Shown: one piece after another, positions 9,745 to 17,340 of the stretch
How positions within the stretch are numbered: the stretch's first letter is position 1
Layout: the number at the start of each line of letters is the position of its first letter
NCBI GenBank assembly: GCA_019454205.1
Contig: CP075369.1
Coordinates: forward strand, 2,930,001 to 2,994,000
DNA from: Xanthobacteraceae bacterium
GTDB taxonomy: Bacteria > Pseudomonadota > Alphaproteobacteria > Rhizobiales > Xanthobacteraceae
DNA length: 64,000 nt
Reading direction: 5' to 3'
The notes under the pieces: generated by a model
What the model was told of the DNA's origin: nothing
The model's database searches: none
What the model saw: the letters and a program-made list of their open reading frames with translations, nothing else
Position numbers and translations under genes: made by a program

Positions 9745-9773
9745 TTGACAGGGACGCCAGCGTCCCCCAGATT
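9745..9773 (+). promoter_or_regulatory. Possible sigma-70 promoter of the LpoA-like gene
   Basis: A perfect TTGACA at 9745-9750 is followed after 17 bases by CAGATT, a poor -10. The spacer holds the palindrome GGGACG-CCAG-CGTCCC (9751-9766), which could be an operator or simply part of the spacer. It lies in the divergent region between rsmI and the lipoprotein gene, 76 bases before the chosen ATG. Confidence 0.35.
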
Positions 9774-9848
9774 GCCCCTGGCAGCGGGCGAGAGGCGAGT
9801 AGCGTGCGGAACAAGACAGACCCGAACAGGCCGGAATGGAGCGCAGCC

Positions 9849-11051
9849 ATGCTGTCGCGCCGTACCGCGTTGCTGCTCGGCGCTTCCGCGCTCGTCACCG
9901 GCTGCTCGACGATGTCGAGCATCATGGACGACCGCTCGCCGATGTCGCCGAATGCAGATGCCAACCCGACCAATAACCAGATCGAAGTCCAGCCGCTGCA
10001 GAATATCGGGCAAGGCAATATCCGCGTCGGACTCATTCTTTCGCTGAGCGGTTCCGGCAATGCGGGCGCCGCCGCGCAGTCCATGCGCAACGCCGCCGAG
10101 CTTGCGCTCGCCGAATTCGCCAATCCGAATATTCAGCTCATGGTCAAGGACGACGGCGGCACCGCGCAGGGCGCGCAGAATGCGGCGCAGGCCGCGATCT
10201 CCGAAGGCGCGGAGATCATGCTCGGCCCGCTGTTCAGCCACGCGGTCGCTTCCGCCGGCCAGATCACGCGCAATCGCAGCGTGCCGATGATCGCGTTCTC
10301 GACCGACACCAACGTTGCGGCGCGAGGCATTTATCTGCTCAGCTTCCAGCCGGAGAACGATGTCGACCGCGTGATTTCCTATGCCGCCGCGCGCGGCAAG
10401 AAATCGATGATCGCCTTCGTGCCCGACAATGCCTACGGCAACGTGGTCGAAGGTGCGATCAAGCAATACGGCAGCCAGTACAAGATCAACGTCATCACGT
10501 TGCAGCGCTATCCGAACAGCGTTTCCGAAATGCAGGCGGCCGCGCGCCGCGCCAGCACGAGCGCACGCATGGCCGACATGTTCCTGATCGGCGACGGTGC
10601 GGAGGCGACCGCCACCATCGTCGCGGCGCTGAATGCGAGTGGCGTCAACACGAAGCGCGTGCAGATGCTCGGCACCGGATTGTGGGACGACCAGAATGTA
10701 TTTACGAACCGCGACCTCGAAGGAGCGTGGTTTGCTGCGCCCGCGACGGAGGGTTTCCGCGGCTTCGCGCAACGCTATCAGGCGCGTTACGGCAATGCGC
10801 CCGCGCGCACCGCGAGCCTCGCCTACGACGCGGTGTCGCTGGTGGCACAGCTTGTGAAGACGCAAGGCCCCAATCGCTTTTCCGAGGATGTGCTGACCAG
10901 CCGTTCCGGCTTTGCGGGCGTGGACGGCGTGTTCCGCTTCCGCAACGACGGCACCTGCGAGCGCTCGCTCTCGATCATGGAAATCCGCGGCGGCGGCGCG
11001 CGCACCGTGCAGGCTGCGCCGCCGAACTTCAATACGAGCGCTGCACTTTAA
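9849..11051 (+). CDS. LpoA-like lipoprotein, periplasmic-binding-protein fold
   Basis: Predicted outer-membrane lipoprotein of the LpoA/YraM and Peripla_BP_6 group; LpoA in E. coli activates penicillin-binding protein PBP1A. From ATG 9849 the protein has 400 residues and begins with a lipoprotein signal whose lipobox is LVTGC. The substrate-binding-like fold follows (GLILSLSGSGNAGAAAQ; MLGPLFSHAVA; FVPDNAYGN). GGAG at 9835-9838 lies at good distance from ATG 9849, which favours it over the upstream in-frame ATG at 9804. Linkage to rsmI and yraN supports the LpoA assignment, but an amino-acid-type binding protein remains possible. Confidence 0.85.
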   Translation: MLSRRTALLLGASALVTGCSTMSSIMDDRSPMSPNADANPTNNQIEVQPLQNIGQGNIRVGLILSLSGSGNAGAAAQSMRNAAELALAEFANPNIQLMVKDDGGTAQGAQNAAQAAISEGAEIMLGPLFSHAVASAGQITRNRSVPMIAFSTDTNVAARGIYLLSFQPENDVDRVISYAAARGKKSMIAFVPDNAYGNVVEGAIKQYGSQYKINVITLQRYPNSVSEMQAAARRASTSARMADMFLIGDGAEATATIVAALNASGVNTKRVQMLGTGLWDDQNVFTNRDLEGAWFAAPATEGFRGFAQRYQARYGNAPARTASLAYDAVSLVAQLVKTQGPNRFSEDVLTSRSGFAGVDGVFRFRNDGTCERSLSIMEIRGGGARTVQAAPPNFNTSAAL

Positions 11052-11086
11052 TTTTTCAAGCGGCCAGATCGGCGACGATCGCGTCA

Positions 11087-11138
11087 GCGCGCGACCCCGA
11101 AAAGTGGATACCGGTTTTCGGATAAGGCCACGCGCAAA
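11087..11138. repeat. Rhizobial-type palindromic intergenic element
   Basis: Between the convergent LpoA-like and hemW genes. The core has inverted arms CCGAAAA (11097-11103) and TTTTCGG (11115-11121), flanked by outer arms GCGCG and CGCGC. From memory it closely resembles a short extragenic palindrome dispersed in Bradyrhizobium and related genomes. I see only this copy in the window. It could act as a bidirectional terminator or mRNA-end stabiliser for the two converging genes. Confidence 0.6.
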
Positions 11139-11149
11139 AATAAAGCGAA

Positions 11150-12295
11150 CTACGCTGCCAAGTCTGCAACTATTGCGTCTAACAACGGAAAGCCCGAAGG
11201 CGTTACCCGCAGCCTTGCGTTCGCGCCGCGCTCGATCAGGCCTTCGCTCTCCAGAAACGTCATGCGCTCCTCGTTCAGCGAAACGCCGGTGAGCTTCTCG
11301 AAGCGCGCGACGTCGATGCCTTCCGCAAGCCGCAGGCCCATCACCAGCATCTCGTCGGCCTGTTCGAGTTGAGAGAGCTTTTCTTCCTCGACCAGCCCGT
11401 GACCTTGCTGCTCGACCTGCGCGAGCCAGCGTTCAGGATTTTTTTCGGTCGCGGTCGCGATACGCGCGCCATCGGCGCCGATCCGTCCATGCGCGCCCGG
11501 TCCCGTGCCCGCATATTCCTGATAGCGCCAGTAGACGAGATTATGCCGCGACTCCGCGCCGGCAACGGCGTGATTGGAAATCTCGTAGGCCGGCATCGCG
11601 CGCGCTTCGCATAGTTCCTGCGTCACGTCCCACAGGGCGCGCGAAGTATCGGCGTCGGGCGTCACCAGTTTTCCTGCGCGATGCAGGAGTTCGAACGCCG
11701 TGCCCGGCTCGATGGTGAGCTGATACAGCGAGAGATGTTCGGGCGCGAAGGTAAGCGCCTTCGCCAGTTCGTCGCGCCAAGCCTGCGGCGACTGGTCCGG
11801 CCGCGCATAGATGAGGTCGAAGGAAATGCGTGGGAAGTTTTCGCGCGCGACCTGCACCGCGGCGAGCGCTTCGCTTGCCGTATGCATGCGGCCGAGGTTC
11901 TTCAGCGAAATATCGTTGAGCGCCTGCACGCCGAGCGAAACGCGATTCACGCCTACCGCGCGATAGCCGCGGAAGCGTTCCGCTTCCACGCTGGTCGGGT
12001 TCGCTTCCAGCGTAATCTCGACGTCCTTTGAAATCGTCCAGTGCTTCGCGATTTCGTCGAGTACGTGCTGCACGGTAGAGGGCTGCATCAGCGAGGGCGT
12101 GCCGCCGCCGAAGAAAATACTGCTTACTTCGCGCGAGGCCGTGCGCGGCTTTATGTAGGCGAGTTCGGTTGCGATCGCGCGTGCATAGCGCGCTTCGTCC
12201 GGCTTCTCGTGGCGCACATGCGAGTTGAAATCGCAGTACGGGCACTTCGCGAGGCAGAACGGCCAGTGCACGTAGACGCCGAAGGCATCAGCCAA
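11150..12295 (-). CDS. hemW: HemW-type radical SAM protein (coproporphyrinogen III oxidase-like)
   Basis: Radical SAM enzyme of 381 residues, now viewed as a haem chaperone rather than a true oxygen-independent coproporphyrinogen oxidase. The 4Fe-4S cysteines are C14, C18 and C21 in CLAKCPYC, followed by FFGGGTPSL. The start is TTG at 12293-12295: the protein must begin just before VYVHWPFC and no ATG or GTG is in frame there. This start overlaps the rdgB stop by 8 bases, so the two genes are coupled. It is downstream of rph and rdgB on the same strand. Confidence 0.93.
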   Translation of the reverse strand: MADAFGVYVHWPFCLAKCPYCDFNSHVRHEKPDEARYARAIATELAYIKPRTASREVSSIFFGGGTPSLMQPSTVQHVLDEIAKHWTISKDVEITLEANPTSVEAERFRGYRAVGVNRVSLGVQALNDISLKNLGRMHTASEALAAVQVARENFPRISFDLIYARPDQSPQAWRDELAKALTFAPEHLSLYQLTIEPGTAFELLHRAGKLVTPDADTSRALWDVTQELCEARAMPAYEISNHAVAGAESRHNLVYWRYQEYAGTGPGAHGRIGADGARIATATEKNPERWLAQVEQQGHGLVEEEKLSQLEQADEMLVMGLRLAEGIDVARFEKLTGVSLNEERMTFLESEGLIERGANARLRVTPSGFPLLDAIVADLAA

Positions 12296-12917
12296 GGCAC
12301 GCCTCCGCGAGTTTGAGGAACGCGCGCGCGCGATGCGACAGCCCTTCGCCGTGCGGCGGCAGGCCGTGTTTTTCTTCCGCCGTCATCTCGCCGAAGGTTT
12401 TTTCCTTTCCGTCGGGAAGGAACATCGAGTCGTAGCCGAAGCCGGCGGTCCCGCGCGGCGGCCAGACCAGCGTGCCGTCCACGCGGCCTTCGAACGTAAC
12501 CGTCTCGCCATCGGGCCACGCGACACACAACGCGGAAACGAACGCGGCCTTGCGCTGCGCGGGCGTCTTCGCGTTCGCTTCGTGCAGCTTTTCCTCGACA
12601 ATGCGCATGGCCTGCGAAAAATTCTTCGACGATCCCGCCCAGCGCGCGGAGTAGATCCCCGGCGCGCCGTTCAGCGCGTCCACCGTCAGGCCGGAATCAT
12701 CCGCGAAGGCGGGAAGGTTCGCGGCCTTCGCGGCGGCTTCCGCCTTGATGCGCGCGTTGGCCTCGAATGTCGTGCCGTTTTCTTCCGGCTCCGGCAGCCC
12801 CAGTTCTCCGGCGGAGACGACCTCGACGCCGTGGGGCGCGAGCAGTTCGCGCATTTCCTTCAGCTTCCCGGCATTGTGGGTCGCAAGCACGACTCGTCCG
12901 GAAAGTTTGCGCGCCAT
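12288..12917 (-). CDS. rdgB: XTP/dITP pyrophosphatase (non-canonical purine NTPase)
   Basis: Hydrolyses XTP, dITP and related nucleotides to keep them out of DNA and RNA. The 209-residue protein from ATG 12917 opens with VVLATHNAGKLKEM, the signature of the Ham1/RdgB family, and contains FADDSGLTVDALNGAPG and PRGTAGFGYDSMF. An in-frame start 33 bases upstream would overlap rph and is less likely; the chosen ATG lies 4 bases after the rph stop. The rph-rdgB-hemW order is common in alphaproteobacteria. Confidence 0.95.
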   Translation of the reverse strand: MARKLSGRVVLATHNAGKLKEMRELLAPHGVEVVSAGELGLPEPEENGTTFEANARIKAEAAAKAANLPAFADDSGLTVDALNGAPGIYSARWAGSSKNFSQAMRIVEEKLHEANAKTPAQRKAAFVSALCVAWPDGETVTFEGRVDGTLVWPPRGTAGFGYDSMFLPDGKEKTFGEMTAEEKHGLPPHGEGLSHRARAFLKLAEACLG

Positions 12918-12921
12918 TTCG

Positions 12922-13635
12922 CTACGCGACCGTCGTCTTCTGGAGATCAACCAGCTTGCGGATGCCGTTCCGCGACAGTTCGATCAGCGCGTTCATTTCT
13001 TCGTTGGTGAACGGTTTTTTCTCGGCGGTGCCCTGAATCTCGATGATGCCGCCTGAGCCGGTCATGACCAGGTTCATGTCGGTCTCGGCGCTGGAGTCTT
13101 CCTCGTAGTTGAGGTCGAGCACCGGCGTGCCCTCGACGATGCCGCAGGAGATCGCCGCCACCTGATCGGTCAGCACGGGCTTTGTGATCATGCCGCGCTT
13201 CTTCATCCACGCGATGCAGTCGTAGAGCGCAATCCATGCGCCGGTGATCGACGCGGTGCGCGTGCCGCCGTCCGCCTGGATCACGTCGCAGTCGAGCGTG
13301 ATCTGGCGTTCGCCCAGAGCAACGAGATCGGTGACGGTGCGCAGCGAACGTCCGATCAGGCGCTGGATTTCCAGCGTGCGTCCCGACTGCTTGCCGCCCG
13401 CCGCTTCGCGCCGCGTGCGGTCATGCGTCGAGCGCGGCAGCATCCCGTATTCCGCCGTCACCCAGCCGCGGCCCTGTCCCTTCAGCCACGGCGGCAGCCG
13501 CTCTTCCAGCGAAGCGGTGACGAGCACATGCGTGTCGCCGAAGCGCACGAGGCAGGAGCCTTCCGCATGGCGCGAATAGCCGCGCTCGAAGGATACCGCC
13601 CGCATCTCGTCGTTCGCCCGCCCGCTCGGCCGCAT
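12922..13635 (-). CDS. rph: Ribonuclease PH
   Basis: Phosphorolytic 3'-5' exoribonuclease that trims tRNA 3' ends. The 237-residue protein from ATG 13633-13635 has the family's usual length and starts MRPSGRANDEMR. Motifs include GRGWVTAEYGMLPRSTHDR and RSLRTVTDL, and the acidic pair in LDLNYEEDSSAETDMN. The frame is open for about 900 bases further upstream, antisense to hrcA, but that part has no homology and is rejected. It is divergent from hrcA with 153 bases between the chosen starts. Confidence 0.96.
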   Translation of the reverse strand: MRPSGRANDEMRAVSFERGYSRHAEGSCLVRFGDTHVLVTASLEERLPPWLKGQGRGWVTAEYGMLPRSTHDRTRREAAGGKQSGRTLEIQRLIGRSLRTVTDLVALGERQITLDCDVIQADGGTRTASITGAWIALYDCIAWMKKRGMITKPVLTDQVAAISCGIVEGTPVLDLNYEEDSSAETDMNLVMTGSGGIIEIQGTAEKKPFTNEEMNALIELSRNGIRKLVDLQKTTVA

Positions 13636-13788
13636 GATTTCTCTCCGTTTCGATTCGCGGTCCTTGTAGGGGCAGGGCGCGGGCGCAAGCAAGCAAACAA
13701 GAAAGCAAAGAGGCAGTTCGCCCTTGCCGCGACCCTGTGAAAGCGCCAGATTCGGCAAGACTTTAGCGTTTTGGAACCGGAGCCGCGC

Positions 13789-14868
13789 TTGTCCGCCGAA
13801 ATCCCGATCCGCCCTGCCGGCCAGAGCCTGCGCGAGCTGGACGAGCGCTCGCGCGAGATTTTCAAGCGCATCGTCGAGTCCTATCTCGCGACCGGCGAGC
13901 CGGTCGGCTCGCGCAATGTTGCGCGCATCATCCCGATGACGCTCTCGCCCGCCTCGGTGCGAAACGTGATGGCGGACCTCGAAGGCGCGGGACTGATCTA
14001 TTCGCCGCATACCAGCGCGGGCCGCCTTCCCACAGAGCGGGGCCTGCGCTTCTTCGTCGATGCGCTGCTCGAAATCGGCGACCTCGCCGAAACCGAGCGC
14101 CACAAGATCGAGGCGCAGGTGAAGGCGGCGCGCGGCGGCACCCTCGACGAGGTGCTGGGGCAGGCGTCCACCATGCTCTCCGGCCTCTCGCGCGGCGCGG
14201 GCGTCGTGACCGCAACGAAAACCAATCCGCGCCTGAAGCAGATCGAGTTCGTGCGGCTCGATCGCGGCCGTGCGCTCGCGGTGCTGGTTTCCGAGGACGG
14301 CCATGTCGAGAACCGGCTGCTCGATCTGCCGAAGGACGTGCCGGATTCCGCGCTGGTCGAGGCCACCAATTTTCTCAGCGCCCGCATCCGCGGCCGCACG
14401 CTCGGCGAGGTGAAATCCGAACTGGAGCGCTCGCTCACGGCGGCGAAAGCCGAACTCGACGAACTTACGCAGCGCATCGTTTCGGCGGGACTGGCAAGCT
14501 GGTCCGGCGGCGACGCCGGTTCGCGCCGCCTGATCGTGCGCGGCCACGCGAAGCTGCTGGAAGACCTGAAGGCGGCAGAGGATCTGGAGCGCATCCGGCT
14601 TCTGTTCGACGATCTGGAACAGAAGGGCGAGGTCGCGGATTTGCTCGGCAAGGCGGAAGAAGCCGAGGGCCTACGCATCTTCATCGGCTCCGAGAACAAG
14701 CTGTTCTCGCTGTCCGGCTCCTCCACCATCGTTGCGCCCTACCGCAACAGCGAGGGCAGGGTGGTCGGCGTGCTCGGCGTGATCGGCCCGACCCGGCTCA
14801 ACTATGCCCGCGTGATCCCGATGGTGGATTACACCGCGCAGGTGGTGAGCAAGCTCCTCGGCAATTAG
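13789..14868 (+). CDS. hrcA: Heat-inducible transcription repressor HrcA
   Basis: Repressor that binds CIRCE elements and controls chaperone genes, typically groESL in this group. About 360 residues; N-terminal winged helix (LNERSREIF-like block LDERSREIFKRIVE, then GEPVGSRNVARI) and the C-terminal inserted dimerisation domain. No ATG or GTG lies near the conserved N-terminus. TTG at 13789 has GGAG six bases before it and gives a family-like start; TTG at 13771 is the alternative. No CIRCE palindrome is visible upstream, so autoregulation through CIRCE is not supported here. It is followed by grpE. Confidence 0.95.
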   Translation: MSAEIPIRPAGQSLRELDERSREIFKRIVESYLATGEPVGSRNVARIIPMTLSPASVRNVMADLEGAGLIYSPHTSAGRLPTERGLRFFVDALLEIGDLAETERHKIEAQVKAARGGTLDEVLGQASTMLSGLSRGAGVVTATKTNPRLKQIEFVRLDRGRALAVLVSEDGHVENRLLDLPKDVPDSALVEATNFLSARIRGRTLGEVKSELERSLTAAKAELDELTQRIVSAGLASWSGGDAGSRRLIVRGHAKLLEDLKAAEDLERIRLLFDDLEQKGEVADLLGKAEEAEGLRIFIGSENKLFSLSGSSTIVAPYRNSEGRVVGVLGVIGPTRLNYARVIPMVDYTAQVVSKLLGN

Positions 14869-14944
14869 CCGCGCTTGAAAACTTGATTTTTCCGGCCCGC
14901 GACCTGATATGCGGGCCATATCTCGCGAATTACAGAACCCGGCG

Positions 14945-15571
14945 ATGCAGGACGAAACCAAAAAACCGGCAGAACATACGGCTGAAGGGCGGCCCGGCGC
15001 GGCGAACGAGAATGCGCCGCAGGGCGCCTATATCGACGAGCGCACCCAGCTCGAAGCGCAGGTCGTGAAACTGGAAGCGCAGGCTGCGGAGCTGAAAGAC
15101 AAGTACCTGCGCGCCCATGCCGAAATGGAAAACACCCGCCGCCGTGCCGAGCGCGACGTGGCGGATGCGCGCAACTATTCCATCGCAGGTTTCGCCCGCG
15201 ACATGCTGAATGTCGCCGACAATCTGGGCCGTGCGCTCGACGCGGTCGATCCGATGGCGCGCGAGGCCGCCGAAGGCACGTTGCGCTCGCTCCTCGACGG
15301 GGTCGATCTTACCGGCCGCGAGCTTCTGAAGTCCCTCGAAAAGCACGGCGTGAAACGCATCGACCCGAAGGGCCAGAAGTTCGATCCGAACTTCCACCAA
15401 GCCATGTTCGAGGTTCCCGACGAGTCGGTTCCGGCCGGAACGGTGGTGCAGGTGGTGCAGCCCGGCTACGGCATCGGCGAGCGCGTGCTGCGCCCGGCGA
15501 TGGTCGGGGTCGCCAAGGGCGGTCCGAAAGCCGCCCCCACGGAAGGCGCCGAAGTCGATAAAACCGCCTGA
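14945..15571 (+). CDS. grpE: Nucleotide exchange factor GrpE
   Basis: Exchanges ADP for ATP on DnaK. The protein has an acidic N-terminus, a long alpha-helical coiled coil (LEAQVVKLEAQAAELKDKYLRAHAEMENTRRRAERD) and a C-terminal beta domain ending GERVLRPAMVGVAKG, the family signature. ATG 14945 gives 208 residues; an in-frame ATG at 14909 adds 12 residues, and neither has a clear ribosome binding site. It lies 76 bases downstream of hrcA. The stop codon sits within the stem of a strong terminator, so the hrcA-grpE unit ends here. Confidence 0.95.
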   Translation: MQDETKKPAEHTAEGRPGAANENAPQGAYIDERTQLEAQVVKLEAQAAELKDKYLRAHAEMENTRRRAERDVADARNYSIAGFARDMLNVADNLGRALDAVDPMAREAAEGTLRSLLDGVDLTGRELLKSLEKHGVKRIDPKGQKFDPNFHQAMFEVPDESVPAGTVVQVVQPGYGIGERVLRPAMVGVAKGGPKAAPTEGAEVDKTA

Positions 15572-15586
15572 TTTCAGGCGGTTTTT
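15561..15586 (+). terminator. Intrinsic terminator of hrcA-grpE
   Basis: Stem AAACCGCCTG (15561-15570) pairs with CAGGCGGTTT (15575-15584) across an ATTT loop that contains part of the grpE stop codon, and runs into TTTTT. Ten-base-pair stem with a U tract, a textbook rho-independent terminator overlapping the coding end. Confidence 0.9.
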
Positions 15587-15665
15587 CCGGTCCTTTTCCG
15601 AAACAGCTTGTTAACGGCGCTTCACTAAGTTCGGGCAACTTCGCCGCCCGAGCCGGAACGCGCTG

Positions 15666-16655
15666 ATGATCCCGAATCCGACCGAAGGCGTCCGCTACAG
15701 CCTGGTCATCCCCGTCTACAACGAAGAAGCCGTGCTGCCCTTGTTGCTGCACCGGTTGAACACGCTGCTCGCGCAGCTCGACGCGAAGGCGGAAGCAATC
15801 TTCGTGGACGACGGCTCGCGCGACACTTCTTCCATTATACTCGAAGCGAAGGCGAAGGACGATCCGCGCATTCGCTTCATTCGCCTCTCGCGCAACTTCG
15901 GCCACCAGATCGCGATCACCGCGGGCATGGATGTCGCGGCCGGCGACGCCATCATCGTGATGGATGCCGACCTGCAGGATCCGCCGGAAGTGATCCTTGA
16001 GATGATCGCGCGCTGGAAGGAAGGCTACGACATCGTGCAGGCGCGCAGACTCTCGCGCGACGGCGAAAGCGCCTTCAAGAAAAAAACCGCGGCGATTTTC
16101 TATCGCCTGCTCGGCAAACTTTCCTCGATCGACATTCCGCGCGACGTTGGCGATTTCCGCCTGATCGACCGCAAGGTGCTGGAAGCGTTCCGCGAAATGC
16201 CGGAGCGCGACCGCTTCGTGCGCGGCATGTTCGCGTGGCTCGGCTTCAAGCAAACGGAAGTCGCGTTCCATCGCCCCGCGCGCGCAGCGGGCGAAACAAA
16301 GTATCCGTTCTGGAAAATGGTGCGCCTCGCCGTGAACGGCGTGGTGAGTTTCTCCGACGCGCCGCTGAAGGCCGCGATCTGGTGCGGCGCCGCCGTATCG
16401 GCGCTCGCGGTGCTCTACGGCGTCTATTCGATCTTCGCCGGGCTGTTCAGCGACAGCGTGGTGCGCGGCTGGACCTCGACGGTGGTGATCGTCTCGTTCC
16501 TGTGCGGGCTGAACATGCTGCTGACCGGCATGGTCGGTCTTTATGTCGGCCGCATCCATGCGGAAGTGAAGCGCCGCCCGCTCTATGTCGTCGCGAAGAA
16601 AGTTGGCTTCCGCGCGGAAGAAAAAGCATCGCGCGACGATGTGAGGGCCGCATGA
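15666..16655 (+). CDS. Family 2 glycosyltransferase, DPM1/GtrB-like, membrane anchored
   Basis: Probably transfers a sugar from a nucleotide to a polyprenyl phosphate at the inner membrane. The 329-residue protein has a GT-A domain opening SLVIPVYNEEAVLPLL, with FVDDGSRDTS, VMDADLQDPPE (DxD-type metal site) and the QARR..R block. Two transmembrane helices follow (about 235-260 and 272-297). ATG 15666 lies just after the grpE terminator. It overlaps the methyltransferase by ATGA and starts a three-gene unit. The sugar is unknown. Confidence 0.9.
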   Translation: MIPNPTEGVRYSLVIPVYNEEAVLPLLLHRLNTLLAQLDAKAEAIFVDDGSRDTSSIILEAKAKDDPRIRFIRLSRNFGHQIAITAGMDVAAGDAIIVMDADLQDPPEVILEMIARWKEGYDIVQARRLSRDGESAFKKKTAAIFYRLLGKLSSIDIPRDVGDFRLIDRKVLEAFREMPERDRFVRGMFAWLGFKQTEVAFHRPARAAGETKYPFWKMVRLAVNGVVSFSDAPLKAAIWCGAAVSALAVLYGVYSIFAGLFSDSVVRGWTSTVVIVSFLCGLNMLLTGMVGLYVGRIHAEVKRRPLYVVAKKVGFRAEEKASRDDVRAA

Positions 16656-17338
16656 CCCAATTGTTCGACAATTACGACCGCTCCTATGGACAGGTCGTGC
16701 AAGGCTCGATCGACTTCTCCGGCCTGAAGCACGATTTCTTCTTGCAGGCGAAGGCTGATCTGATGCGCGCGCGCATCGCCGCGCATTTCGGCGAGCATAC
16801 GAAGCCGGACGGCCTCGATGTCGGCTGCGGCGTCGGCGCGTTTCATCCCTATGTGCGCCAATACTTCACGCGCTACTGCGGCGTGGACATTTCGCCGAAA
16901 AGCATCGAACAGGCGATGGCCGCGAAGCGCGACGTGGAATATGTCTCCTATGACGGCGCCGCGATTCCCTATTGGGACAAGTCATTCGATTTCGTGAGCG
17001 CGATCTGCGTGATGCACCACGTTCCGCCGATGCAGTGGCAGCGTTTCATGAACGAGATGAAGCGCGTGATCCGCCCCGGCGGGCTCGTCTGCATCATCGA
17101 GCATAATCCGTGGAATCCGCTGACCCGCATCGCGGTGAATCGCTGCGAGTTCGATGCCGACGCGGTCCTGCTGCGTTCGAGCAAGACCATGAGCCTCATG
17201 CAGGAAGCCGGGCTGAAGAACATCGAGACCGATTTCTTCCTGATGTTGCCGTGGGCCAACCGCGCGGCGCGCGCCGTCGAGCGCGCGTTCTCGTGGACGC
17301 CGCTCGGCGCGCAATACATGACCTGCGGCGAGGTCTGA
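16652..17338 (+). CDS. Class I SAM-dependent methyltransferase
   Basis: 228 residues with a Rossmann-type methyltransferase core: motif I LDVGCGVGAFHP, then a methyltransferase_11-like DFVSAICVMHHVPP and the post-motif RVIRPGGLVCIIEHNP. Its ATG overlaps the glycosyltransferase stop (16652-16655) and it is followed after 2 bases by a membrane protein gene, so it likely modifies a lipid-linked sugar or other envelope intermediate made by this operon. The frame is open upstream inside the glycosyltransferase gene; that part is a shadow. Confidence 0.9.
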   Translation: MTQLFDNYDRSYGQVVQGSIDFSGLKHDFFLQAKADLMRARIAAHFGEHTKPDGLDVGCGVGAFHPYVRQYFTRYCGVDISPKSIEQAMAAKRDVEYVSYDGAAIPYWDKSFDFVSAICVMHHVPPMQWQRFMNEMKRVIRPGGLVCIIEHNPWNPLTRIAVNRCEFDADAVLLRSSKTMSLMQEAGLKNIETDFFLMLPWANRAARAVERAFSWTPLGAQYMTCGEV

Positions 17339-17340
17339 CC

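Noticed and set aside
13636..13788. CIRCE operator before hrcA
   Set aside because: I looked for TTAGCACTC-N9-GAGTGCTAA and found nothing close; hrcA-grpE does not appear to be CIRCE-controlled from this region.
13636..14547. Upstream extension of the rph frame
   Set aside because: Antisense to hrcA; the RNase PH start MRPSGRANDEM is at 13635.
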